A stretch of 64,000 nt of DNA from Diplodia intermedia. Its lineage: Eukaryota > Ascomycota > Dothideomycetes > Botryosphaeriales > Botryosphaeriaceae. The position numbers were made by a program, and so were the translations under genes. Below are positions 19,891 to 31,274 of the stretch, one piece after another. How positions within the stretch are numbered: the stretch's first letter is position 1; each line of letters opens with the position of its first letter. The stretch lies in assembly GCA_021495925.1 (NCBI GenBank), contig JAKEKT010000017.1, forward strand, positions 186,001 through 250,000. The letters run 5' to 3'. The notes beneath the pieces are model-generated. The model searched no databases and had not been told where the DNA came from. It was given only the letters and a program-made list of their open reading frames with translations.

Positions 19891-21646
19891 TCCTATCTCT
19901 AGGTTTGTTCACTCTGATTATGTGACACCATCCTCCACCATCCGCTTCAGACTGCGTAGGGTCCTTGAGCACCGGAAACCCCATGACTGCTCCGCGCAAT
20001 AAATCTATGAAATGCGCCGTTGCTCGAGCGGGGCCGGTTTCCAATGCGTAGCAGGCATCAAATTCAAAAATCAAGTCCCGGACTATCAAAGAGCCAGTCC
20101 AGTCATGATTGAATCGAACATTCGACTATTCTCCACGTATCCATGCGGAGTCGGACATGGCATGAGAAACCCCCGGAACTCCGACACCGCCCAACCGGCC
20201 CGCTATCTTGCAGCAAGCAACCCCGCTGCCCAACCGTTGACTCCTCGGCGATATTCTCGTGGAGCCGCCGCTGCCGCGTCGTCCACCGCTGACCGGTCGG
20301 CTTCGGCACGCCGATTGTGCCCCAGCAAACGGTACGCTATAATATTAGAGCAGATAGATCGCCATCACACGGAGCGAGAGAAGAAAAAGTCCTTCCCCTC
20401 CCCCCCGATTTTGAAAAATCGTCTTCGCTTTCTCCCTCGCTCGAAATTGCAAAGATTATCTCACGGGGGGGCTACGTCTTGCGTTTCCTTTTTCTTCGGA
20501 TCTGCCAAGCCTCTCTTCTCCTTCTTCCACCACTTCCTCGTTTTGCCCAGAAGCCGTCAATATGGAGGCCGCCACGACCCCCTCGCCGTTGTTTGAAAGG
20601 AGAGATTGGAGGGAGTTTCGCTACTCATCCCGCTCAGGTGTATCAACCCCGCATATTGTGGACGCTACCGTTGTTTTACCCCGCGAGCCGGCACAGCCGG
20701 CGTGCTTATAGACAGTCGCACTAGCGTCGCCGCCTCCACGTGGGTCGCACGACAGGAAAGATAAGCCAAAGCCAAGCCGAGCCGGAGCAAAGCAACGCGA
20801 TGCCAAGAGGAGCACTAACAGCAAGCGCCATGGGAGCAACCGGGATGATCACGACAACCGTCCAATTGTATCCGGCCGTGGAGGCGAAGCATAACTCGAA
20901 TAGGAAGTCGAGGGTCGAGAAGAAGAGCGCCAATTTCATTACCAAAGATGGATAAGAATAACCCGGGCAAGCCCCCCCGCACACAACGCCACGCCACTCG
21001 TCTTTTTAGTTCCGACACCAAGACACCTAGCAATACATGGTTCCCAACACGCTACTACGCTCAAACGCTGGTCATCGTGGTAAGAAGTCCAATATAGGAG
21101 AAAGAAAAAAAGATCAAGGGAAAAGGAGAAGAAGAGGATCGTCTAGGGGGAACAAGAAGAAAAAGCAAAACCCCTCCCGGAAAGCGTGTCTAACGATCTA
21201 ACGTGGTCTCGTAGAAGAATAAAATCCAGCCCAAAAAAGGAAATAAGAATAAAAAAAAAGCCACGAAAGCACCAACCCGTCTAATACGCGCGAAGCAACT
21301 TCCCAGAATCAGCCGGACCGCACGCAACGTTTCTAGCGCTCCGTTGGCGTGTTTCACGGACCAATGCCCGCGTATGAACAAAATTGCCAGGCATCAACAT
21401 GGCGAAAAGGGGGGTTGGTGTTCGGACGAGGAAAGAAAGTAATAGGGAGCAGCCCAGCTGCCATCGTTGCGGGAGTCGGGGGAGTGGCGGTGGCGCCGTT
21501 TCAACTCCGCACTCCATCCTTCCAGAAGGATTCGACCGGCGAGGCAACGCACACACTAGAACCCGACGGCACCCAAACAAACAACCGCTTGGTCCGTGGC
21601 GGTGCCCTGTTTCATCTCCAGCGCCTCGCGTCGCCGAAGGCCGTTG
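19891..21646. other. Long convergent intergenic region, no firm gene
   Basis: 1.75 kb between the convergent adaptin-binding gene (+) and unknown gene (-). Around 20380-20560 the + strand looks like a fungal leader (CT-rich), followed by an ATG at 20562 opening a 49-codon frame (MEAATTPSPLFERRDW...). On the minus strand 20984-20721 is an 87-codon hydrophobic frame. Neither can be extended by clear splice sites nor matched to a family. 21100-21260 is A-rich and could be a 3' UTR. Confidence 0.4.
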
Positions 21647-22564
21647 TTAGTGCACCCGCTGCTGCGCGAGCTTCTGCTCTTCCAGCCGCGACGAGACGGC
21701 GGCGGCGAGGCTTTGATGATGATGATGGGCGGAATATCCGGCGGCCATGTTGGAGAGGGTGGTGGAGGACGAGTCGATGCTGACGGGGGTGTCGCACTCG
21801 CTGCTGCAGTTTTCGCGGAGGTTGCTTTGGCGGGTGGCGAGCTTGATGCTGTTTGCGCGGCTGTTTGCGCCAGAGTTGGCCCTGGTGGCACCCTCGGAGC
21901 GCGGCACGCCGTGCTTGGGCGACGGCGGGCGCGAGGCGGGCGGCGAGGTGAGCATCATGTCGATGGTGGAGGCCGGGCGAGAGTGGCCGACGGAGGGGAT
22001 CTGGTAGACGCGGTTCTTGTCGTCCTCGTCGCTGTCGACGGACTCGCTCCTGCGGGGGCGGCCGCCGGTCGTCTTGCGGATGGTGTGATGCTTCTTGCGC
22101 CACTCGGGATCGTCGCCCTTCAGCATCTTCCGGAACTTTTCGTTGCGCTCGTCGATGACCCAGCGCTCGTAGGGTCCGGGGACGAATTCGCCCTTGTGGT
22201 TCCAGCAGTTGACCCAGGCGACGCCATCGTCCAGGAGGAAAAAGCCGGCCTCGCGCACCTTGCCGTGGGAGTCGGTGATCTCGCCAGAAAGCTTGCGGCG
22301 CTGGTACTCGGATTCGAACAGGTAGCGGCGGAGCACGCGACTGTACTTGACGGGGCGGGGCTTCTCCAGGCGTTCGCCGGGGCTGCCGTCGGTGGCGTCG
22401 GGCCTGGCGAGGTACCACCCGCGGCCAGGGATGTACTCGTAGGTTCCGGGCTGGGGGTCGTTCCAGTGCTCACTGCGGCGGACCGACTTGCCGGAATGCT
22501 TGCGGGTGAACCATTTGTGGGGAGTGAAGAGCGTCTGGGTGGCAACAAGCAGGTTAGGCGCCAT
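21647..22564 (-). CDS. Conserved-looking protein of unknown function
   Basis: Single exon. The likely start at 22564 (MAPNLLVATQTLFTPHKWFT) gives 305 residues; the frame is open upstream to another ATG at 22738, which would add a Ser/Pro/Arg-rich, mitochondrial-presequence-like 58 residues. The first 170 residues look folded and aromatic-rich: GTYEYIPGRGWYLARPDAT, KYSRVLRRYLFESEYQRRKL, FFLLDDGVAWVNCWNHKGEF and PGPYERWVIDERNEKFRKML. The C-terminal half is low-complexity, with Arg/Ser-rich repeats (ANSGANSRANS), then a His run and a Gln/Lys end. I do not recognise the family. The compact aromatic core suggests a genuine, probably fungal-specific gene. Confidence 0.7.
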   Translation of the reverse strand: MAPNLLVATQTLFTPHKWFTRKHSGKSVRRSEHWNDPQPGTYEYIPGRGWYLARPDATDGSPGERLEKPRPVKYSRVLRRYLFESEYQRRKLSGEITDSHGKVREAGFFLLDDGVAWVNCWNHKGEFVPGPYERWVIDERNEKFRKMLKGDDPEWRKKHHTIRKTTGGRPRRSESVDSDEDDKNRVYQIPSVGHSRPASTIDMMLTSPPASRPPSPKHGVPRSEGATRANSGANSRANSIKLATRQSNLRENCSSECDTPVSIDSSSTTLSNMAAGYSAHHHHQSLAAAVSSRLEEQKLAQQRVH

Positions 22565-23768
22565 TGGGGTGGTAGTCAGGCACCCGAAGGTGCTGTGGAT
22601 TTTTGTGGTGTGAGCTGGGAAGGTGTGGACGGAGAGCAGGGCGCGGCGGAGCGGGTGCGATATGTAAGGCCGACTGGGCGGTGGAGCTTTGGCCGGAGCT
22701 GCGTGGGATAGGAGGCACCGGGCGGGCTGGGCGAGCAAGTCTTGGTAGGAATTATTAAGACAGGGCTGCCGGGCGTTAAATAGGTGTTTCGCGGAAGGGA
22801 GGATGTTGGCTGCTGCTCTGTTGTGGCTTGCGGTTTTGACTAAGGCTCGCGATTTTAAATTTTCGGCGAGCCGTTGCTAAACCAGGGTCTTTTTCACGAG
22901 ACCGGGCTCGCCGTCATGCCTGCGATCCTGCCGGCGCCGTGAGGTCAGCAGCGAATGTGGTCCCGGCCCTGGGCCCAGCGCCGCAAGATGCGCAGCCATG
23001 CGCCAGATGCATTGCGTGCAGCACCGCACACGGCGCCGTCGCTATCGCCCCAATCGCCCCGGGAGCTGCGTCTGCGTGCCCCCAGCGCCGCCGAGCGACG
23101 CGCGACGAGGCACAGATGCAGCAAAGACCACCGTCGCACACCTCCTTTTCGGCGCCGCGTCGCATCAGCAGGCGGTGACGTGGGCTGGTCGAGGGCAGTG
23201 GCAGCAGGAGAGGTTGTGGGCTGGGGACAAGGCCGCAGCTGCAGGTCGGGCGGATGCGGGCAGCGCCGCCAGCGTGCAGAGCCAAGAACACCGCCTTCAC
23301 ATGCCTGTCGTGCGCCAGCATCCCAATCCCACTTCCGTGCGCATAGCGCAATCGCCATCGCGCAACGCTCGACACTAATTATTTTCGCTTGGGCCGCCCG
23401 ACGCGTGCTTGCGTTTGTGACGTATCACCGACCAGTGCATCAAAACAGGCTGAATCCGCGTGCCCACAACGGCTGCTGATCTTGGGACAAAAGGCCGATA
23501 TCATTCCGTCCAATACATATCCGATCCGCAACGAACTCCCCGCCGCCCCGCCGCCAATCCCTGGGGCGCGTGCGCCGCCGTGCAACGTGACCAGGACGGG
23601 GACACTGATAATGGGATAGCACCGTTGGCTCCATGCGCCTCTGCCAGCCGATGAAACTGATGCTCATTTTTTGTCGTTAGGTGTGCATACACGAAGCTTG
23701 ACTGTCTACGCAAGCTGACGACACCCTGACCTGATGATATCCGCGCCGCCCCGCTAGAAGAAAACACT
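22565..23768. other. Intergenic, no supported gene
   Basis: Promoter side of the unknown protein gene and 3' flank of the eL32 gene, both minus strand. Includes a possible upstream in-frame extension to 22738. 22920-23380 is GC-rich with several overlapping spurious frames of similar length on both strands. Confidence 0.5.
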
Positions 23769-24510
23769 TTACGCCTCAGTGGTGATCCTGGCCTTGGCGT
23801 TGGTGACCTTGACGCCCAGCTGCTTCGCCCTGTTGACGATCTCGACCCTCTTGCGTGCCGACACGGCGTGAGCGATCCTGCGTGCGCGTTAGCCGACCCT
23901 GCTCCCGCGAATCCGGCCCTTCCCGGGTAGGAGCAAACGTACTCGGCAGCGTAGGTGCGGTTGTGCATGAGGAGGATGTCAACGTCACGGGCGTTGTTGA
24001 CGAGGAAGGCCTTGTGGCCGGAGGGGGCCATGTGGCGCGTCTTCTTGTTGGAGCCGTAGCCGATCTAATCGCAGAGAGTCCCGTCAGCGCTGCTGCTCAT
24101 TTCCCGTGTTCCTCCTCGCGTTCATCTCTTCTCGTCCACATCCGGTCGGTGGTCCAATTCCGTTCGAATCCTTGGGCGGTGGTGCGAGCGTACCTTGGGC
24201 ATGGGGGCCTGGCCCTTGAACCGCCTCCTCACGGCATTGTCGATACCCTTGGGCTTCCTCCAGCTGGGGTCGACGCACTTGAAGCGGTCGCTCTGGTGGC
24301 GGTTGAAGCGCGCAGTGCCTGCAATCCCCCGTCTCAATCAGCAATTGTCCAACTCTCGTGCAGCGAGGCGGCGAAGGCTCTGCGGGCGGGTAGTGCGGGA
24401 AACGAGGCGGCGACGAGGCGCGGGAGAGTTGCATGCGTGTGCGGGTGCTGGATGGGAGGCGTCGACATACGCTTCTTGACGATCGGGACGTGCTTCTTAG
24501 CGGCCACCAT
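23769..24510 (-). CDS. RPL32: 60S ribosomal protein eL32
   Basis: Four exons: 24510-24471, 24318-24194, 24064-23943 and 23877-23769, giving 131 residues. eL32 is a structural protein of the large cytosolic ribosomal subunit. The chain begins MVAAKKHVPIVKKR and contains RHQSDRFKCVDPSWRKPKGI, IGYGSNKKTRHMAPSGHKAF, LLMHNRTYAAEIAHAVSARK and a TNAKARITTEA end, matching fungal eL32 throughout. The ATG is immediately preceded by GCGCGCAG, so a 5' UTR intron probably ends at the start codon (candidate donor GTGCGT near 24573). Introns are 152, 129 and 65 bp, typical of a highly expressed ribosomal gene. Confidence 0.95.
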
Positions 24511-26071
24511 CTGCGCGCAAGTGTCAGTATGGGCAGGCTATGTTGAGGAATGCCGCTGGCATGGTGTACGCACTTTGTCTGCTGGGGTTGTCGAGTGGGT
24601 TAGTACGTCGTCGTCGATGTCCCGGCGAAAAACGTGGAGTTGAGAAATTGATGTGGGCGGCGGCTGACGGAACTGGTTTCGCCGACGTCCGACGAGCGAG
24701 CGGCTGTTTGGCGACGCCGCTAAACCGCATCGGGCCGGCAAGTCAAATCACTCGTCACTCGTCGCGTGCTCGCCTCTATGCTCTTATCGCTGCTCTGGTG
24801 TGCTCAGTCTCTGCTACCGTCGCCCATGAAGATTCCACCACACTCCGTCTGCTCTGCGACGTCGCCTCAATCGTGCATCAAGCCAGTGATGCGTTTGTGA
24901 TTCTGCCAACCAGGTTGCGACGGCCTCAGCGCTGTCGACGCACCTTACCCGACGCCATGTCTCGGGGACAATTGGTGGAGCAATGCTCACCCAAGGACAG
25001 GGTGCGGCCAAAATCGGGTGTTGTTCCAAAGGGACTTCTGGACGCTACACGTGCTCGGCATGCTCGCAGTGTCTGGCCCAAGATGCCTGCACCTACAGTC
25101 TCAGGCACTGATACAAGAGCTGAATGCACAGCGTCTTATCCATGCATACAGCCGACGGTATCACAGCTTGCAACATCCAGAATCAAGTTTACCCGATCAG
25201 ATCGAGGAACACTCTTATCTCTTCACCGCTCACAGCTATCTTCCAGCCCGCTCAACGAATAGTTCGGCCAGGTGCTCAATTGGATGGGCGCGGCGGGTGT
25301 CTCACTTGCCCTGATCGCCGTTGCACAATAGCCTATTTGGACCCACTTATCTATGCGACGACTGCTGGGTGCAGCAACGAGCACAAGGGTTTGCATGTGC
25401 TCATTTGGCGAACAAGTAACGCACTATTCACTCGGGAGGTGCCGTTTTCCTCGCTTCGAATTGACCTTCGGATGGGCGGAGCAGATCGCAATGCATGCTT
25501 CCTTGATCTTCAGTCACCTTAAGCGACCCGACTTCATCCTACAATTTCGAGTGCATACTGAGGCATTTTACCTGTTGTCTGACACGACATCGTACATCTT
25601 CAAGGAGAGTCAAATGCTGTGATGCTTTGCTCCACTGGGCTGGCGATGGGTCCAGCCAATGATCCACTGACGAATTTCTTTTTACCAGCTGAGGTATTGG
25701 CCTAGACCGCACCATGTTCAAACAGTCATCGATATGAATCACCAATGCTTCTGGAACCAGCTCGAAAACGAGAAGTGTGAGTGGGAATGACGTGGACCGG
25801 TCAGATCTGCTTAGTGGTGGCGTGTCAGCATTGCGGCTACGCTGTGGCAACATCAACCCAGTTCAGCATATTCTTACCTATTACATACGCCCTGCCACTA
25901 GACTATTCCCTGTTCCTATCCTGCAAATTGTCCGGTCCCGGGTAAGAAGAAGAAGGCGAGATTGCACAGAGGAGTGAGTCCCCGCGACGCTTTCGTCCCC
26001 GACTTCCATCCTACGTGCTTGGGCTTCCCTGGTGCTGAGCCATCTTTCTGGATGCCAGGGGCGAGGATGTC
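24511..26071. other. Intergenic, eL32 promoter side
   Basis: 1.56 kb between the eL32 start and the stop of the acyl-protein-thioesterase-like gene, both minus strand. A 240-codon forward frame at 24540-25262 overlaps the probable eL32 5' UTR and promoter, and has no domain or splice context; I do not accept it. No other gene is seen. Confidence 0.5.
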
Positions 26072-26854
26072 TCAGAGCAAACTCTTCAGAAAAGCAACGA
26101 GGTCATCAATCCCCTGCGGCTCATTCACCCAATGCCCGCCATCTTCATACTCGTGCCACTCAACATCCAAACCCAATCCCACCAAACTATCCCGCAATGA
26201 CTCTCCGTTCCGTACCGGCACCACATCATCATCCCTACAATGCTCCAAGAGCACCGGTGTCCGCAGCACCTCAACGCCGCCGTAATCGTCACCGTTCCTC
26301 CCCACCCTCGCGCCCAACGGCATCCACCCACTCAACCCGACCAACGCACCATACCCGGCGGCGTGATCCTTCAACAACACATGCACCGCCGTCGCACACC
26401 CCTGGCTGATCCCCGCCAACACAATCTTCCCCTTGCCCCCCACCAGCCCCGCCTCCCTCTCCACCACCTCCATCACCCGCCGAAAACTGTCGGCCAACCC
26501 TTCCGACTGCATCATCTCCGCCCGCTCTCCCGGCTCATCGTCCACCGACCACATGTCGAACCACTGCGACATCTCGCATCCGAACCGCGCCGAGTACCGC
26601 GTGCCGGCGGACGGGAAGACCCATTTGAAGCCCGGCAGGAGCTGGGTGAGCGTGCTCTGCGAGGCGTCCGAGGCCTGGCTTTCCGAGAGCTCGGCGGCGA
26701 AGTCGGCGGCGTTGCTGTCGCGGCCGTGCAGGAAGATTATGGTGTGCGTGTGTTGGGTGGACGGAGAGGGCTTGACGGTGACGATCGTGTCTGAGTGAGT
26801 CTCTGTTGTAGCCGTGCCGGTTGTCGTCGTCGTACTGGTCGTGGTCGAGGACAT
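26072..26854 (-). CDS. Acyl-protein thioesterase/carboxylesterase family hydrolase
   Basis: Single exon, 260 residues from the ATG at 26854; the longer open frame upstream is 5' leader. It is an alpha/beta hydrolase: oxyanion strand TIIFLHGRDSNAADFAAEL (His-Gly at 43-44), nucleophile elbow VLAGISQGCATAVHVLL with Ser150, acid Asp at 208-210 in EHCRDDDVVPVRNG, and His241 in YEDGGHWVNEP. This pattern is that of the phospholipase/carboxylesterase (APT1-like) family, which removes acyl groups from protein cysteines or small esters. The N-terminus is a poly-Thr/Ser low-complexity stretch. Fungi have several divergent members of unknown substrate and this looks like one of those rather than APT1 itself. 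Cytosolic: no signal peptide. Confidence 0.87.
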   Translation of the reverse strand: MSSTTTSTTTTTGTATTETHSDTIVTVKPSPSTQHTHTIIFLHGRDSNAADFAAELSESQASDASQSTLTQLLPGFKWVFPSAGTRYSARFGCEMSQWFDMWSVDDEPGERAEMMQSEGLADSFRRVMEVVEREAGLVGGKGKIVLAGISQGCATAVHVLLKDHAAGYGALVGLSGWMPLGARVGRNGDDYGGVEVLRTPVLLEHCRDDDVVPVRNGESLRDSLVGLGLDVEWHEYEDGGHWVNEPQGIDDLVAFLKSLL

Positions 26855-27995
26855 TGTGCAGGTTTTGGGGATGGCTTTTGCTACGAAAGGCGGGTGTCTT
26901 GTTTTTTGCGCCTTGTGTCGTATTTCTTGTGAAAGTACGGCGAGCAAGAGCGACGTCTTCTTCTTTTTGGGAAGTCTCGAATCCTGGGTGTGTGTGGACT
27001 CTCGCTGCTGCCTAATACCTTTTCGACCAAATGAGAAAGAGAGCCTTGGAGGCCGAAAGGAAATTTTTCTAGCGTTTTGCCAGAACCAATAGAACCACAA
27101 GAAAAATAATTGCTCGTTCCTATTTCTAAAACTTCGTCTTGATCATAAATAAGTATTTTCTATGGCTACGGACGTTAGGTCTAATCAAAGGTAATATCAC
27201 ACAACCATCTTTTCTAGAATCTACTGCAGAACAACCGATTTAAACGAAAAATGTAATCACGGTACATAGTTAATAGTTCCTCAAAGATCCCGCTCCTTGC
27301 TTTAGAACCAAGTCTCGTTCTCAAAGTTCTATCAGACGGGCTTAGATGCCTAGCAAGAACGACACAACATAGTTAATAGTCGCCAATCTATCCGAGTCTA
27401 GTTTCTAGTGTAAGAAATGACTTCAAACCCCTTGTCGGAAATACTAAACCATGCGTCGCGGACGTGTAAATTGAAGCGTTTACATTTTAACGGTCAGCCA
27501 CAACGATTACCAGGAAATCTTAATCTTAGACGTACAAGAATGCTCAATCCATACTCATGACCCTAAAAAATATTTCGATACAGAAGAATCAGGAATTAAT
27601 CACTTGTCGGCCAAGGTTCTTATATTTCTCCTGCAATCGCACGTGTCCCTCCTACATCATGATACTTCAAACGAGTGAATACATTTCATTTCCAACCGAC
27701 ACGCTACACTCCGCCCATGGAAAGGCCCGGTCTTACGCCATTCTAATGTAATGCAAAATGAGGCGCCGCCCCCCTGCTTGTTCCGTACCCAAAGAAACTG
27801 GCTCCCATCATTCAGAGACAGACCCCAGAAATCACACATAAAACCCGAAAAAAGCTACGATGGCCCCCTTGGAGTTAACCGGCTCACGGCATTTATCTAC
27901 GTGTACGGCCGGAGAGAAAAAAAATTCGAGACCATCAGCTACGTCACCGCTACCAGATGTTTCGCCGCACCGATCGTTCCGTTCTTCAATACCAT
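26855..27995. other. AT-rich intergenic region with a repeated 14-mer
   Basis: Promoter side of the hydrolase gene and 3' flank of cullin 4. 27100-27750 is distinctly AT-rich compared with the rest of the window. The sequence acatagttaatagt occurs at 27264-27277 and again at 27367-27380. No coding sequence is visible. It could be an old, eroded repeat or simply a relaxed spacer. Confidence 0.5.
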
Positions 27996-30975
27996 CTACG
28001 CAATGTAGCTGTACTCATTATTCTCCTCGCGCTCCATGTAATCCTTGTCGACCAGCCTGAAACTCAAGTTAGCAAACCAGCGCTTCTCCATTCCAGCCCC
28101 ACACACGGATACACATACCTGTCGATATTCTTCTTGATATCCTGTACGCTCAAGACGCCCCTCTTCTTCGTGGCGTTGATGACCTCGGCCACCAGTTCCG
28201 CGTGGCCGATGCGCTTCCGGCTCTTCATGATGCGCACAATGGCCGCCTGCGTCTCGAAGTTGCGGTCCGCCGCGACGCGCTCGTGCGTCTCCTTGTTCTC
28301 CTCCTTCGTCTCCTTCAGCTGCACCTGGTTGACCTTCAGCCGGTACTTTTCGTGGTGGAACGCCGCGTTGTACGTGAAGCTGTCTGTCGCGTTGATGTCG
28401 CGCCCCTTCGGGTGCTTGGTGAGCGGCCGCAGCTTCGCGCACGCGAGCGACTGCAGCGTGCGCTTGAGCTCCGCCTCCGGCAGGCCCGTCTCCGTCTTGA
28501 GGAAGTCGTAGCTGAGGTGTTCGCCCGTCTTGACCGTGTTGAAGAGGACGAGGACGATGGCCTGGAAGGACGAGACGACGAGCTCCTTGTTGCCCTTCGG
28601 GAAGGCGGCCTTGATCTGGCAGTGCGCGAGGGCGTGCTTCCAGTCGAGCTTGCGCCCGCTGTGCTTGTTCTTGTAGTGCGTTGTAAACTTGTCGAGGCTC
28701 TGTTGAATCTCGGGCGGAATGATGACGGGAATGTCGGGGTATGTTGGCCACGCGGACGCGGACAGAATGCTAACGGACAGGTCGACTGGGGCTCTGTCTC
28801 CGCGCTCCTCAAGCAGCGACTTGTAGCTTGCCATTTCCTCGCGCGAGAGCTCCACATCTTTAAACATCTGCTCCAGATTCTGCGTAAACCCTGCACCGCA
28901 CTCAGTCTTAAGCCTTGCCAGCATGCTGCGTTCAGCATCTGCACTCGCACTACGCCCCATGAGCAAACGGCGTGCCAAATCCTTCTTGTAAAACGCTTCA
29001 AACACCGCCTTGCCGTGCACGAAACGGAACAAATCCAGGACTTGGTCTAGCTGGTTGTTGATTTCCGTGTCCTCGTCGAACGTGGCATCTTCGTTCTCGT
29101 CGCGCTCAGCCTCGGCCTTCACGGAAGATAGCTGTGTCGGAATAGCCTTCGCGCCGCCACGGAGAAGCATATCCACGTACTTGGCGATCATCTCACCGGG
29201 CTTGGAGTTGTCTGTGTTCCACGTTGCGCTCGTCTTCTTCGATTTGTTGATGAAGGCCTCGAACGCTTCACGCAGACCATGGCCGAGGTCTGCATTGCGA
29301 TGGTACGACACGCGCCAAATGGTGTCCAGTTGTTTCTTCAGCGTCAGGAGCTTTACGACCATGCTCTCCTGCTCCTTGTCGTCGAACACGATAGCGGTAC
29401 CGGTGAGATCGATCCATTTTTCAAACGCGGACCGAAGCTTAGAACCCAGGCGTCTCCTCTCAAGAAGCTTGTACAGCTGCTCAAGGTCGTTGACGGCATT
29501 CTCATCCAGGAGGTCCGCCACTTCATCTTGGTTGACCAACCTGGATTCCTGCCGCTGTACAAGATGATCCTCCAGCAATGCCAGAAGATCCCGCCGTGTT
29601 GTCGAGTCCAGGTTGAAGTGCTCGCATCGCTCCATCTCATTCTCCATGAGCTTCACCGCACTCTGCACGTATTCCGCAAGACTCTTTTCCTGACTCGCCT
29701 GCTCGGCCCAATCCGCAACGAATTTTTGCGAAAGCTCCAGCAGCTTCGGCTCAAAGAAACTCGTATAAATCGTGAGGTCATGGCACATACCAATGGCATC
29801 ACGGAACGTCTCCTTATCCAGCTCCTCCCCGTGCCTGTCGATCTGCACAAGTTCGCAAGTGCCCGCTACGAGCTTCGGCCTCAATGTCGCGTCTTCGCAG
29901 ATGATGGTGCGGAAAAGCGTAAACGCCTGATCCTGCAGCGTCCGGCCCTGCTGCAGCAGATACGAGCGATCGAGATAGCAGAAAATCCATCGAATCGGTT
30001 TCTGCAAAGAAGACGTTCTAACATTAGCATCAGCGTAACGCTGCCGTCCAGCAAGCCCCCAATTGAGGAGACGGGACAAAAACGACCCACCTGATTCGCG
30101 GTCCACGTCCGCCACGCGCTCAGCACCGCCCGCAGGACGTCCACGTTCGGCTTCTCCGCCTGCTCCAACAGCCCCTTCTTCAAGCCCGTCTCCACGTAGG
30201 CCTCGCAGCGCTTCTGCAGCCGCGCCGCCAGCTCCGCCGCGTGGCCCTGCCGGCACACGTTCTCCACCCCGCGGTACAGCGTCTCGAGCGAGAAGTCGAT
30301 CTTGTCGCGCGCGGCGAAGATCTTGGCCAGCGCCTCGTCCAGCCAGCCCCACACCTGGTTGAAGTATTCCTTCGGGTCGGTGCGCGGCGTCTTGCGCAGG
30401 TTCTTGACGACGAGCTGCTTGGCGCCCGTGTTGGGGTTGAAGTTGGGGCGGTGCGCCGACGCGTTGTTGTTGTTGTTGCGCGCCGACGATGCTGCGGCGG
30501 CCTGGATGGCGCCGTTGTTGCGGGCGGGCGACGGCGTCGGGCTGGGCGTCTTGCCCGTCAGGTCGATGACATTGCCGCCGGCGCCGTTCGGCTTCTTGCT
30601 CGGGAAGCTGTACATCTTCTCGGCCGGCAGGTGCGCGGCCGTCAGCAGCGAGGCCGACGTGGTGGAGCGCGGCGAATCGATGGAGCGGGGTGGCGACGAG
30701 ACGTCGTCGGCGGCGGCGGGATTGGGCTTGATGCGCTTGTGGCCCTTGGGCGACGGCACGCTGGCTGGTCTCGCCGAGGCCGGCTTCTGCTGGAACAGGT
30801 CGGAGATGGTCGTCTGCTGCTTGGGGGTGGGGCTGCGGCTGCCGGTGTCGTCGTGGCCAGGGCGCTGGAGGTCGGCCGGGTTGCTGCTCGGGCGGGAGTG
30901 GAGGAGCTTGCGTTTGCGGTGGCCGTCGGTCTTGTCGTCCTCTCTGGCGGCCCGGTGGTTCTGCGAGTGCTGCAT
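27996..30975 (-). CDS. cul4: Cullin 4, scaffold of CRL4 ubiquitin ligase
   Basis: Three exons: 30975-30091, 30001-28119 and 28056-27996, giving 942 residues. Cul4 holds DDB1 at its N-terminus and the RING protein Rbx1 at its C-terminus in CRL4 ligases, which act in DNA repair, replication control and heterochromatin formation. Residues 1-200 are a long disordered Ser/Pro/Asn-rich extension, including TISDLFQQK and a NVIDLTGKTPSPTPSP segment. Cullin repeats follow from PKEYFNQVWGWLDEALAKIF. The cullin homology domain contains LARRLLMGRSAS and MLARLKTECGAGFTQNLEQM. The neddylation site is Lys888 in IVRIMKSRKRIGH, and the chain ends in the invariant cullin terminus NNEYSYIA. The 61-nt last exon supplies that end. 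Confidence 0.93.
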
Positions 30976-31274
30976 CGATTGAGGCTCTGGGGGAGTCCAC
31001 GGAGAGGACGCGCAGCTCTTCGGCGGTGGCGCTGATAGGGTCAGCGGGCGGGCGGGTGCATCATGGAGCTGTAGGTCGAGCGCGCGCGGTGACGCATCTT
31101 ATTTCATCCAGCCGTCACCCGCGGAGTTAAGCCACTCGTTTCCGCGACACTCGATTCTCCTGTCTAGCGCTGCTGAGAGGGTTCAGAAACAATTCTTACA
31201 GTACAATGGCCCCGCCAGTTTTGGTATCTTTGCAACAGAACAATTTAACGCCCATTCCCCTCGTCTATTCGTAT

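Noticed and set aside
20721..20984. Hydrophobic 87-codon reverse frame
   Set aside because: Looks membrane-like, but no family, start context or conservation can be shown from one sequence.
24150..24185. tRNA T-arm-like sequence gttcgaatcc in an eL32 intron
   Set aside because: The flanking bases do not pair as a T stem and no acceptor or anticodon arms are present.
24540..25262. 240-codon forward frame upstream of eL32
   Set aside because: Lies over the probable eL32 leader and promoter; no domain, biased only by GC content.
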